NCBI GenBank assembly: GCA_016292215.1
Contig: JAEFBB010000004.1
Span: forward strand, 40,958 to 104,957
Source: Saccharofermentans sp.
GTDB lineage: Bacteria > Bacillota > Clostridia > Saccharofermentanales > Saccharofermentanaceae
Direction: 5' to 3'
DNA length: 64,000 nt
Made by a program: the position numbers and the translations under genes. Shown one piece after another: positions 44,236-52,600 of this stretch; positions within the stretch are counted from its first letter, which is position 1; each line of letters starts with the position of its first letter. Below the pieces are notes generated by a model that was not told the DNA's origin, made no database searches, and saw only the letters and a list, made by a program, of their open reading frames with translations.

Positions 44236-44280
44236 TACAATAAAAACGGCGCCGGACCTGTCTTGGTCCTGACGCCGTCT
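44236..44280 (-). terminator. Terminator of thrS
   Basis: On the minus strand ACGGCGTCAGGACC pairs with GGTCCGGCGCCGT, followed by a T run. Strong intrinsic terminator 28 bp after the thrS stop. Confidence 0.85.
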
Positions 44281-44307
44281 GTTAGTTTAATCGATCCGGT
44301 AAGTTGA

Positions 44308-46134
44308 TCAGATCTCCTGAGGGAGCTCCAATGTTCTTTCCTTGTTGAGCTTAACGCAGAGTTCAACGAACTTATCCAAAGCAACGCCCTGGAGCTGCTT
44401 GTTGGAGCCTCTGACGTTAACGGAGACTGTATTCTCGGCAGCTTCCTTATCGCCTACAACGAGGATATAAGGATCCTTCATCTGCTTGAACTTCTTGATC
44501 TTGTCTCTCATGTTGACGTCTGTTAAGTCAGACTCTACTCTTACGCCTGCCTTTGTAAGCGCATCAGCGACCTTCTGAGCGTACTCGTTGTGCTCAGGTC
44601 TGATCGGTACGACTGCAACCTGATAAGGGTTGAGCCAGAACGGGAACGCGCCCTTGAAGTGCTCTGTGATGATGCCGATGAAACGCTCGAAAGAACCGAA
44701 GATGGCTCTGTGGATAACGATAGGCATCTTCTGAGCGCCGTCCTTGTCAACGAACGTAAGCTCGAAGTTATGAGGGAGCTGGAAGTCGAGCTGGACTGTT
44801 CCACACTGCCACTCACGGCCAAGAGCATCCTTGATCTGAAGGTCGATCTTCGGGCCGTAGAACGCGCCGTCGCCTTCGTTGATCTCGTAGTTGCCATCAC
44901 CATACTTCTCGTCGAGAATAGCCTTCAGAGAAGCTTCTGCAGAGTTCCATGACTCGATATCACCCATGAAGTCATCCGGTCTTGTAGAGAACTCAGCTCT
45001 GTATGTAATACCGAATGTCTTGTAGATCTCGTCTGCGATAGCGATTACGTCCTTGATCTCGTCCTTGATCTGGTCGGGTGTAACGAATGTATGGTCATCG
45101 TCCTGACGGAACTCCTGAACTCTGAACAAGCCGTTCATCTGACCGGACTTCTCCTTACGGTGAAGTACATCGTACTCACTGTAACGGATAGGAAGTTCCT
45201 TATATGAGTGCATTGTGCGCTTGTAAGCCATCATTGCGTTAGGGCAGTTCATCGGCTTAGCAGCCATTGTATCCTCAGCATCGTTGGAATACTGCTCGGG
45301 AGCCTCTTCGCCCTGAACAGCGTCAGTAGCGTTAACGCCCTTTGTGATGCCCGGAACGATGAACATGTTGTTCTGATAGTGTGCCCAGTGTCCGGAGATG
45401 AGCCAGAGCTTCTTGTTGTTGATCAAAGGTGCAGAGATCTCTGTATATCCGTGCGCACCCTGGAGCTCTCTGGAATACTTCATGAGTTCCTGATAGAGGA
45501 TCCATCCTCTCGGGAGCCAGTAAGCCATACCGGGAGCTGTCTCACGGAACATAAACAGATCAAGTGCTGTTCCGATCTTCTTATGGTCTCTCTCCTGTGC
45601 TTCCTTGAGCCATGCGAGGTGAGCCTTGAGCTCATCCTTTGAAGGGAAAGCAAAGAGATAGATTCTCTGGAGCTGGTCTCTCTTCTCATCGCCTCTCCAG
45701 TAAGCACCGGATACATTCTTGATCTTGAATGCAGCGCTGAAAAGTTCCTGTGAATTATCTACGTGAGGACCACGGCAAAGGTCGATAAAGTCATCACCTG
45801 TGTTATATGTTGAGATTGTCTCGCCTGCGGGCAAGTCGTTGATAAGTTCAGTCTTGAACTTCTGGCCCTTAAAGATTTCGAGGGCTTCCTCTTTAGAGAT
45901 CTCCTTGCGTGTCCAAGCTTCTCTGCGCTTGATGATCTCGTGCATCTTCTCTTCGATAGCCGGGAAATCTTCCTCAGTTACTGTTCTCGGAAGGATAAAG
46001 TCATAATAGCATCCATCCTCGATTTCCGGTCCGATCGCGTACTGTACCTCTGATCCGAAGATCTCGATCACTGCCTTAGCCATAATGTGGGCAAGAGAGT
46101 GACGGTACACCTTCAATACTTCTTCTTTTTCCAT
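44308..46134 (-). CDS. thrS: Threonyl-tRNA synthetase lacking the TGS domain
   Basis: A 608-residue class II synthetase. The protein begins directly with the editing domain (VYRHSLAHIMAKAVIEIFG carries the HxxxH zinc/editing motif; CRGPHVD the second). The catalytic core shows AYWLPRGWILYQEL, EISAPLINNKKLW, MNCPNAMMAYKR and the motif 2 region (GLFRVQEFRQDDDHTF); FIGIITEHFKGAFPFWL includes motif 3, and the anticodon-binding domain ends the protein (VAVVPIRPEHNEYA). Standard ThrRS has about 60 extra N-terminal residues (TGS), absent here. GGAGGC precedes the ATG. No T-box leader is visible in the 170 bp upstream. Confidence 0.95.
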   Translation of the reverse strand: MEKEEVLKVYRHSLAHIMAKAVIEIFGSEVQYAIGPEIEDGCYYDFILPRTVTEEDFPAIEEKMHEIIKRREAWTRKEISKEEALEIFKGQKFKTELINDLPAGETISTYNTGDDFIDLCRGPHVDNSQELFSAAFKIKNVSGAYWRGDEKRDQLQRIYLFAFPSKDELKAHLAWLKEAQERDHKKIGTALDLFMFRETAPGMAYWLPRGWILYQELMKYSRELQGAHGYTEISAPLINNKKLWLISGHWAHYQNNMFIVPGITKGVNATDAVQGEEAPEQYSNDAEDTMAAKPMNCPNAMMAYKRTMHSYKELPIRYSEYDVLHRKEKSGQMNGLFRVQEFRQDDDHTFVTPDQIKDEIKDVIAIADEIYKTFGITYRAEFSTRPDDFMGDIESWNSAEASLKAILDEKYGDGNYEINEGDGAFYGPKIDLQIKDALGREWQCGTVQLDFQLPHNFELTFVDKDGAQKMPIVIHRAIFGSFERFIGIITEHFKGAFPFWLNPYQVAVVPIRPEHNEYAQKVADALTKAGVRVESDLTDVNMRDKIKKFKQMKDPYILVVGDKEAAENTVSVNVRGSNKQLQGVALDKFVELCVKLNKERTLELPQEI

Positions 46135-46261
46135 TTGTTTAAGCCTCCTCTAGAGTTTTATGCACAGAACCGCTGTGCAGATAGATGAAGATTGTACCAC
46201 AAATTAAATGAAAATGCTTATTTATATATAAACCTATAAACAGAACGTATGTTCGCAAAGA

Positions 46262-46292
46262 AAAAGCCCTCCCGCAATGCGGAAAGGCTCTG
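46262..46292 (-). terminator. Terminator of tRNA-Ser
   Basis: On the minus strand AGCCTTTCCGCATTGCGGGAGGGCT folds into a stem followed by TTTTTC, 13 bp after the tRNA-Ser 3' end. Confidence 0.7.
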
Positions 46293-46304
46293 TGTGGATT
46301 TTAA

Positions 46305-46393
46305 TGGCGGAGCCGGTGGGATTCGAACCCACGTGACCGTGAAGTCAAACGGTTTTCAAGACCGCCTCGTTATGACCGCTTCGATACAGCTCC
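46305..46393 (-). tRNA. tRNA-Ser (anticodon TGA)
   Basis: On the minus strand GGAGCTG at the 5' end, anticodon stem GCGGT/ACCGT around CTTGAAA (anticodon TGA), a long variable arm (TTTGACTTCACGGTCAC), T arm GTGGG-TTCGAAT-CCCAC and an encoded CCA at 46305-46307. The long variable arm confirms serine. Confidence 0.95.
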
Positions 46394-46494
46394 ATACCTA
46401 AAGGCACTTAAGTATACATAAATCAGAGGCGGTTTGCAAGCACCCCTGCAACACCGCCCCGGTATATGTATTTTAAAGCTTTGGAGTTAACAGA

Positions 46495-47676
46495 TTACTG
46501 GCCGCAGAGCAGTTCTGTAAGTCTGTCCAGATCCTCGTAGTCCTTATAGTCGATAACGATCCTTCCGCGGCCGCTGGTGCTGTCTAAGACCTTGATCTTT
46601 GTCTTGGCACCGAGACCCTTCTTGAACTTGGTCTCAACTTCCTTAAGGCTGAGGGCAAAACGGATATCGAGTGTCTCCATGACCTTCTTCTTGTCAGGGG
46701 CATTCTGGGAGTCCAGGAACTTCTTAACGAATACTTCTGCCTGTCTGACATTCAGATCGCGTGTCATGATGTAGTCTGCGACCTTGCGCTGGTCTTCCTT
46801 ATCCTTAACGCCAAGGATAACCTTTGCGTGACCCTCTGAAAGATCTCCTCTGCTTACGAACTCCTGCAGAGATTCATCAAGCTCAAGGATACGGAGCGTA
46901 TTAGCGATACTTGATCTGCCCTTGCCGAGCTTCTTTGCGAGCTGGTCCTGCGTAAGCTTGTGAGTCTTAAGGAGATTCTGGATAGCCATAGCTTCTTCAA
47001 TGGGATTCAAGTCTTCTCTCTGGATATTCTCGATAAGAGCCTGCTCCATTGTCTGCCTGTCGGTAAGATCTCTTACGATGGCAGGAATAACGGAAAGGCC
47101 TGCTATACGCGCAGCTCTCCAACGGCGCTCACCAGCAACGATCCTGTAACCGTCGCCCTTCTTCTGTACGATGATCGGCTGGATGATGCCGTTCTCTTCG
47201 ATAGAAGAAGCGAGTGAGTTGATCTTTTCCTCATCGAAATTCTTTCTGGGCTGTCCGTCGTTAGGGGAGATGTCATTGAGCTTGAGCTCAACTACAGAGT
47301 CTCTCTTGTTCTCGGGAATTCCGTCAGATGATAAAAGAGCACCGAGGCCTCTGCCCATTGCTGACTTGCTCTCTGAAACAGTCTTAACAGCTGTCTTCTT
47401 AACAGGAGCAGCCTTTGCAGGTGTGCCCAAAGCAGCCTTTTTCATGGGAGCTTTCTTAGCTACAGGCTTTGCTGCGGTCTTGGCAGCCGCCTTGGGAGCA
47501 GCCTTCTTTACAGCCGCCTTTTTAGCGGGTTCAGCCTTCTTAGCTGCAGTCTTTGCAGCAGTCTTCTTTGCCGGAGCCTTAGCTGCGGCCTGCTTCTTTG
47601 CTGCAGTCTTCGTTGCTGTAGCCTTCTTTGTTGCTGCAGCAGCCTTAGTTGTCTTTTTCTTCGCTGTATTAGCCAT
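46495..47676 (-). CDS. parB: Chromosome-partitioning protein ParB with histone-H1-like N-terminal tail
   Basis: A 393-residue protein. Residues 107-393 are a full ParB/Spo0J: MGRGLGALLSS, KLNDISPNDGQPRKNFDEEKINSLASSI, the CTP-binding GERRWRAARIAGL, ENIQREDLNPIEEA and the helix-turn-helix KLTQDQLAKKLGKGRSSIANTLRIL. Residues 1-106 are a Lys/Ala/Pro/Thr tail with 30 lysines in the first 100 residues (AKKAAVKKAAPKAAAKTAAK), resembling histone H1 or bacterial HBsu-type tails. Starting at ATG 47676 is supported by GAGGAGAACTAAA; the internal ATG at the ParB core has only a weak site. The tail could add non-specific DNA binding. parA is 13 bp upstream. Confidence 0.95.
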   Translation of the reverse strand: MANTAKKKTTKAAAATKKATATKTAAKKQAAAKAPAKKTAAKTAAKKAEPAKKAAVKKAAPKAAAKTAAKPVAKKAPMKKAALGTPAKAAPVKKTAVKTVSESKSAMGRGLGALLSSDGIPENKRDSVVELKLNDISPNDGQPRKNFDEEKINSLASSIEENGIIQPIIVQKKGDGYRIVAGERRWRAARIAGLSVIPAIVRDLTDRQTMEQALIENIQREDLNPIEEAMAIQNLLKTHKLTQDQLAKKLGKGRSSIANTLRILELDESLQEFVSRGDLSEGHAKVILGVKDKEDQRKVADYIMTRDLNVRQAEVFVKKFLDSQNAPDKKKVMETLDIRFALSLKEVETKFKKGLGAKTKIKVLDSTSGRGRIVIDYKDYEDLDRLTELLCGQ

Positions 47677-47689
47677 TTTAGTTCTCCTC

Positions 47690-48451
47690 TTATACTCTCT
47701 TAATGACTTCTTTTACCAAAGCTTCATACGCCTTGGCGCCCTTGGAATTCTTATCGTAATCGCAGATCGCAAGTCCGTGGCTCGGAGCTTCTGCGAGTCT
47801 TACATTTCTCGGGATTACAGTCTTGAAGACTTTTGTGCCGAAGTACTTGTCTGTCTCTTCCTTGACCTGTCTGGAAAGCTGAGTCCTCATATTGAACATC
47901 GTGAGTACAACACCCAGGATCTCGAGATCAGGATTGAGCTTCTTCTTGACGATATTGATTGTGTCCATGAGTTGGGACAGACCTTCAAGCGCATAGTACT
48001 CGCCCTGGATCGGAATGACCAGTCTGTCTGCTGCCGTAAGGGCGTTGATAGTAAGCAAACCCAACGACGGCGGGCTGTCCAGGATTATGAAGTCATAGGA
48101 ATCCATGACCGGCTTGATAGCATTTTTAAGTATCTGTTCTCTGGAAATAACTGTTACTAACTCGACCTCGGCGCCTGCCAGATTGATGTTGGTAGGGCAG
48201 ATGTCAACGTTCTCTGCGTTGGTCTCATAGATAACGTCTGAGATCGGAGATTCATTGATAAGAACGTCGTAAACTGTCTGTTCAAGTTCACGCTTATCGA
48301 TTCCAAGGCCGCTGGTAGCGTTTGCCTGGGGATCCATATCTATGAGAAGGACTTTTTTCTTTTTCTTACCAAGGAAAGCGGCAAGATTGACAGCGGTTGT
48401 AGTCTTTCCTACGCCGCCTTTTTGATTAACAAGAGCAATTACTGTCGCCAT
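47690..48451 (-). CDS. parA: Chromosome-partitioning ATPase ParA/Soj
   Basis: A 253-residue ATPase of the Soj type. The deviant Walker A is QKGGVGKTTTAVNLAA, with LLIDMDPQANATSG (A') and DFIILDSPPSLGLLTINAL (B). It positions origin regions with ParB and in Firmicutes also modulates DnaA. First gene of a parA-parB operon, reading away from three parS sites (48548-48668) in the gap to gyrB. Confidence 0.96.
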   Translation of the reverse strand: MATVIALVNQKGGVGKTTTAVNLAAFLGKKKKKVLLIDMDPQANATSGLGIDKRELEQTVYDVLINESPISDVIYETNAENVDICPTNINLAGAEVELVTVISREQILKNAIKPVMDSYDFIILDSPPSLGLLTINALTAADRLVIPIQGEYYALEGLSQLMDTINIVKKKLNPDLEILGVVLTMFNMRTQLSRQVKEETDKYFGTKVFKTVIPRNVRLAEAPSHGLAICDYDKNSKGAKAYEALVKEVIKRV

Positions 48452-48547
48452 ATTCTACTCCTTTTTAATGTAAATTCATTATCCATATGCTAATTCTATC
48501 ACTGCACTATTAAATAATATATGTCATCTTTAATACAAATGTGCCGA

Positions 48548-48563
48548 TGTTCCACGTAGAACA
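48548..48563. promoter_or_regulatory. parS site 1
   Basis: TGTTCCACGTAGAACA, one mismatch from the perfect palindromic parS. Near the 5' end of parA. Confidence 0.9.
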
Positions 48564-48606
48564 TTTTCTCTTTTGTCATTTTGTCCGCATATCAGATCTG
48601 GCAGAT

Positions 48607-48622
48607 TGTTCCACGTGGAACA
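48607..48622. promoter_or_regulatory. parS site 2
   Basis: TGTTCCACGTGGAACA, a perfect 16-bp palindrome matching the Firmicutes parS consensus. Confidence 0.95.
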
Positions 48623-48652
48623 TTCCAGCTTCATCCGGACGCCCTCTCCTGA

Positions 48653-48668
48653 TGTTCCACGTGGAACA
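48653..48668. promoter_or_regulatory. parS site 3
   Basis: TGTTCCACGTGGAACA again, identical to site 2 and 46 bp from it. Three sites in 121 bp make this a strong ParB loading centre. Confidence 0.95.
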
Positions 48669-48675
48669 TTTATAA

Positions 48676-48713
48676 GAAAACGGGTGCCGGCCTTACGCCG
48701 ATCACCCGTTTTC
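48676..48713. terminator. Terminator downstream of gyrB
   Basis: GAAAACGGGTG (48676-48686) and CACCCGTTTTC (48703-48713) form an 11-bp perfect stem 28 bp past the gyrB stop. Confidence 0.8.
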
Positions 48714-48740
48714 AAAGGATTTATGCCTTGAAAATGTTTA

Positions 48741-50888
48741 TCAGTTATCGATATTCGCAAGCTTTGCGTTCTCCTGAATGAATTCCTTACGGGGCTCTAC
48801 CTGGTCACCCATGAGGAGGTTGAATGTCTCGTCTGCTTCCTGTGCGTCCTTGAGTGTTACTCTCAAGAGCTTACGGGTAACAGGGTTCATTGTTGTATCC
48901 CAGAGCTGTTCGGAGCTCATCTCACCGAGACCCTTGAATCGCTGGATAAGAGGATTATCCCACTTGTGAGCAGCCTTGATCTCTTCGATTTCCTTATCAT
49001 CATAAGCATAATATGCTTCATCGCCCTTATAAACCTTATAGAGCGGCGGGCAAGCGATATAAACATATCCGCCTTCTACGAGGGGCTTTAAGTATCTGAA
49101 GAAGAATGTAAGGAGCAGCGTTCTGATGTGCGAACCGTCGACATCGGCATCCGCCATGATGATTACCTTGTGGTATCTGAGCTTTGTCTCATCGAACTCG
49201 TCACCGATACCTGCGCCCAAAGCCATTACTACCGGCTGAAGCTTCTCATTGGAATAAACCTTGTCGATTCTTGCCTTCTCAACGTTGAGCATCTTACCCC
49301 AGAGAGGGAGGATAGCCTGATACTTACGCTCTCTGCCCTGCTTAGCGGATCCGCCTGCGGAGTCACCCTCTACGATAAAGATCTCGCAGAACTCAGCCTC
49401 ATCGCTCTGGCAGTCAGCAAGCTTACCGGGCAATGCGTTATTCTCAAATACTGTCTTTCTTCTGGTAAGTTCTCTAGCTCTCTTTGCAGCATCTCTTGCT
49501 CTTGAAGCTGAGAGGCACTTATCCATGATGAGCTTTGCAATATCAGGATGCTCTTCGAGGTAGATCTCGAGCTTTTCTGTAACTACGCTCTCGACCATCG
49601 GTCTGATCTCAGCGTTACCGAGCTTACTCTTTGTCTGTCCTTCAAACTGAGGATCAGGAAGCTTAACGGAAATGATCGCTGCAAGACCTTCTCTAGTATC
49701 TTCACCCTGGAGCTTAACGTCACCGTCCTTAATGAACTTATACTTCTTGGCATAGTCATTGATAGCTCTTGTCATGGCTGAACGGAAGCCTACGAGGTGC
49801 GTACCGCCCTCAGGTGTAGCGATGTTATTGGCGTATGTATAAACGGTCTCCTGATATGAATCATTGTACTGGAGAGCGATCTCTACGAAGCTGTCTCCCT
49901 GCTTTGTAGCGAAGTAAATAGGCGGGTTGTTGATGGGCTCCTTGTGCCTGTTGAGATACTCAACGAAGGAGATGATACCGCCGTCATAATGGAGGTGCTT
50001 TTTAATGGGTTCAGCTCCTCTGTCATCACACAGATCGATCGTAACTTCCTTGTTGAGGAAAGCCATTTCGCGGTAACGAGTGATCATGGAATCGAAGTCA
50101 AATACGATATCCGGGAAGATGGAATTATCAGGGATAAAGTTAGTCTTTGTACCTGTATCTTCCTTGTCGCAAGTGCCTACAATATGAAGAGGAACGGTCG
50201 TTTTACCCTTCTCAAATTCGATCTCGTAGATATTGCCTTCACGGCGTACCTGGACCTTCATGTGGTCTGCCAGAGCGTTAACTACAGATGCGCCTACGCC
50301 GTGCAGACCGCCTGAAATACTGTATGCTCCGCCGCCGAATTTACCGCCTGCGTGAAGCACTGTATGAACGACTTCTACGGTAGGGATTCCGAGCTTAGGA
50401 TGATTACCTACAGGGATTCCTGAGCCGTTATCCGTAACTGTTACGGAGCCGTCTTTTTCAAGTACTACATCGATCGTATCGCAGCGTCCTGCGAGCGCTT
50501 CATCTACTGAATTTGCGACGATCTCGTAGATCAAATGATGCAGACCTCTGAGCGTCGTATCACCGATATACATACCCGGACGCTTTCTTACAGCTTCCAA
50601 TCCTTCGAGGACCTGAATATCTTCTTCGCTGTATTCACTGCTGTTGGATGTATCGAAATCATCCTGATTCTCACCAACTGCTGCTACGACTGCATCGATG
50701 GATCCTTCCTCTTTGAAGTCTTCTGTAAGAGCTCTCGGATTATCTGCCAGATTCTTGAGTTCATCGTCATCACCCTCTTCGACCGGCTGGAAGTAGAGGT
50801 CTACAGCGCCGGAAGGACGTGCCTGAGCCTGCTCGGAAGAAGCGGATTCCTCCTCAAAGTTGAAATTCTTCTCGTCGTTTTCCTTCAT
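48741..50888 (-). CDS. gyrB: DNA gyrase subunit B with acidic N-terminal extension
   Basis: A 715-residue type IIA topoisomerase subunit from the ATG at 50888. The GHKL ATPase begins at IQVLEGLEAVRKRPGMYIGDT (residue 91 on), followed by VDEALAGRCD, DNGSGIPVG and GGLHGVGASVVNAL. The Toprim domain has IVEGDSAGGSAKQGR and IMADADVDGSHI. Most GyrB proteins have about 10-20 residues before this point; here about 85 acidic, low-complexity residues precede it. The extension could be partly a start-site error, but the frame is continuously coding with a plausible start. No gyrA follows, unlike the common gyrB-gyrA order. Confidence 0.95.
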   Translation of the reverse strand: MKENDEKNFNFEEESASSEQAQARPSGAVDLYFQPVEEGDDDELKNLADNPRALTEDFKEEGSIDAVVAAVGENQDDFDTSNSSEYSEEDIQVLEGLEAVRKRPGMYIGDTTLRGLHHLIYEIVANSVDEALAGRCDTIDVVLEKDGSVTVTDNGSGIPVGNHPKLGIPTVEVVHTVLHAGGKFGGGAYSISGGLHGVGASVVNALADHMKVQVRREGNIYEIEFEKGKTTVPLHIVGTCDKEDTGTKTNFIPDNSIFPDIVFDFDSMITRYREMAFLNKEVTIDLCDDRGAEPIKKHLHYDGGIISFVEYLNRHKEPINNPPIYFATKQGDSFVEIALQYNDSYQETVYTYANNIATPEGGTHLVGFRSAMTRAINDYAKKYKFIKDGDVKLQGEDTREGLAAIISVKLPDPQFEGQTKSKLGNAEIRPMVESVVTEKLEIYLEEHPDIAKLIMDKCLSASRARDAAKRARELTRRKTVFENNALPGKLADCQSDEAEFCEIFIVEGDSAGGSAKQGRERKYQAILPLWGKMLNVEKARIDKVYSNEKLQPVVMALGAGIGDEFDETKLRYHKVIIMADADVDGSHIRTLLLTFFFRYLKPLVEGGYVYIACPPLYKVYKGDEAYYAYDDKEIEEIKAAHKWDNPLIQRFKGLGEMSSEQLWDTTMNPVTRKLLRVTLKDAQEADETFNLLMGDQVEPRKEFIQENAKLANIDN

Positions 50889-50972
50889 AAATGTCAAAAC
50901 TCCTATTCTTAACGGCAATCCCCGTCAAAGGCCTGAGAATGCTGTATTTGTAACTGTGTTAACAGACTGTTT

Positions 50973-51224
50973 TCAGTAGTTGTCCGGAGACGAGAGTCTG
51001 TTTAATATCAGATTTGAGGACAACGAACAAACATATGTTTTATCGTCTGTGATCACCAGTGTCTTGGGTATATCTTCGGTCACATACTGTAATCTGCCCT
51101 GTTCATCTTCGCTGTTGATGAACTCTGACACATCCTTCTGGGTAGGGAGGACGGTCTCAAGGTCGACTACTGCCGTGACAGAAGACTTAAGCACTGAAAG
51201 ATCGTTGCCGATATGAATGAACAC
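50973..51224 (-). CDS. remB: RemB/YaaB-type DUF370 protein
   Basis: An 83-residue protein: MFIHIGNDLSVLKSSVTAVVDLE and KTLVITDDKTYVCSLSSNLILNR match the extracellular matrix regulatory protein B (DUF370, YaaB) family. Its position between recF and gyrB is the conserved place of yaaB in Firmicutes. RemA relatives are DNA-binding biofilm regulators; RemB function is less clear. The frame is intact. Confidence 0.9.
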   Translation of the reverse strand: MFIHIGNDLSVLKSSVTAVVDLETVLPTQKDVSEFINSEDEQGRLQYVTEDIPKTLVITDDKTYVCSLSSNLILNRLSSPDNY

Positions 51225-51355
51225 TCAAAGCCTCCAAACAGTCCGGGACTATACTCTAACTTAATAATTATAACATAAAGAGGAAATGTAATATGCTTAT
51301 TATAATAAAAGATTGAGGCAAAAATGCCCGGTTTTTAGCACATTTTGACCTTAAA

Positions 51356-52600
51356 TCAGGCTTTTTTTCCGATATTGCCGCTGTTTACGAGATAAAACTC
51401 GGCCTTTTCGGAGCCTCCCATCACGTCTATCTCGTCGCCGATCATGTCCTTATCGGTACACGTGATGAAGATCTGGGCATCCTTCATGGCCGATACAAGG
51501 CTCATTCTCCTGGTCTTATCAAGCTCCGAGAATACGTCATCAAGGATCAGGATAGGGGTAGAGGAGACGAACATCTTGATTATCTCCAGTTCAGAAAGCT
51601 TTAAGGCCAGCGCAGCTGTTCTCTGCTGCCCCTGTGATGAATAATTTTTCATCACCAGACCGTCTAATTTCATGATGAGGTCATCCCTGTGGATACCTAT
51701 GGATGAAATGTGCTTCTCGATGTCGTAATTTCTGACTGATTTGAGCTTTGCTAATACCAGATCGGACAGAATGCCCTTTATACGGCCGTAATCGCCCTCT
51801 GAGAGGCCTTTACCGATGTACTCGTCATATTTACTGTTTTTATTAAGGAACGTTTCTAAGGCCCCTACAACGCCAAATACGGTACTATACTCGATCTGGA
51901 GGTTTTCTTTGCCTCCCGAGATGCTTGCGTGATGCTTTGATGCGGTATCTGAAATGAGCTTTGCAAACTTATAACGCTTCAGGATTATCTCTGCAGACAG
52001 TTCAGCAAGAGAGAAATCCCAGAAATCGAGCTGCGGATCTACATTTTCAGGCTTATAGTTCGGTTTTATGCTCTTGAGGAGCGCGTTTTTTTGTGCCAGA
52101 AGCCTGCTGTAATTGCTCAAAAGATTGAAGTAGGAAGGGGAGATCTTCGATATCAGCGTATTTAAGAACTTCCTTCTGAAAGCAGGCGCATTTTTAACTA
52201 TATTGAGGTCTTCGGGAGCAAAGATAACAATGTTACATACACCAATATATTCAGAAACTTTATCTACAGGAGCGTTATCCCTGATAAGAACTCTTCCGGG
52301 CTTGCCGTATTTGCTTAAAGATGACTTCTCGAGATAGTAGCAGGCGGATAATTTGACATTGCTGCCGTCGTCATCTGTGAGATCCAGGCTGGCTTTATAT
52401 TCATTCTCACCGAACTTTATAAGGTCAGCATCTTTGCTTGTCCTGTGGGATGTGATGCTTGAAGCTACATATATTCCTTCAACGAGATTTGTCTTTCCCT
52501 GGGCATTGTCACCGTAAAAGATATTAACAGAAGGCCCGACATCTAAATCGAGCCTTCCGTAATTTCTGAAGTTTTCTAAATGTATGCTTCTGATGAACAT
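51356..52600 (-). CDS. recF: DNA replication and repair protein RecF
   Basis: A 414-residue SMC-like ATPase, somewhat longer than the usual 360-375. Walker A is YGDNAQGKTNLVEGIY, the signature region is YSSQGQQRTAALALKLSELE, and Walker B with D-loop is PILILDDVFSELDKTRR. RecF loads RecA at gaps with RecO and RecR. Its ATG at 52600 shares one base with the end of dnaN, so the two are translationally coupled. An S4-domain yaaA gene, usual between dnaN and recF, is absent. Confidence 0.95.
   Translation of the reverse strand: MFIRSIHLENFRNYGRLDLDVGPSVNIFYGDNAQGKTNLVEGIYVASSITSHRTSKDADLIKFGENEYKASLDLTDDDGSNVKLSACYYLEKSSLSKYGKPGRVLIRDNAPVDKVSEYIGVCNIVIFAPEDLNIVKNAPAFRRKFLNTLISKISPSYFNLLSNYSRLLAQKNALLKSIKPNYKPENVDPQLDFWDFSLAELSAEIILKRYKFAKLISDTASKHHASISGGKENLQIEYSTVFGVVGALETFLNKNSKYDEYIGKGLSEGDYGRIKGILSDLVLAKLKSVRNYDIEKHISSIGIHRDDLIMKLDGLVMKNYSSQGQQRTAALALKLSELEIIKMFVSSTPILILDDVFSELDKTRRMSLVSAMKDAQIFITCTDKDMIGDEIDVMGGSEKAEFYLVNSGNIGKKA

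Noticed and set aside
46135..46304. T-box leader upstream of thrS
   Set aside because: No AGGGTGGNACCGCG-type sequence or specifier loop is visible.
47171..48160. Long plus-strand frame opposite parA/parB
   Set aside because: Mirror of the Lys/Ala-rich tail coding (AAG/GCC gives CTT/GGC); parA and parB are unambiguous.
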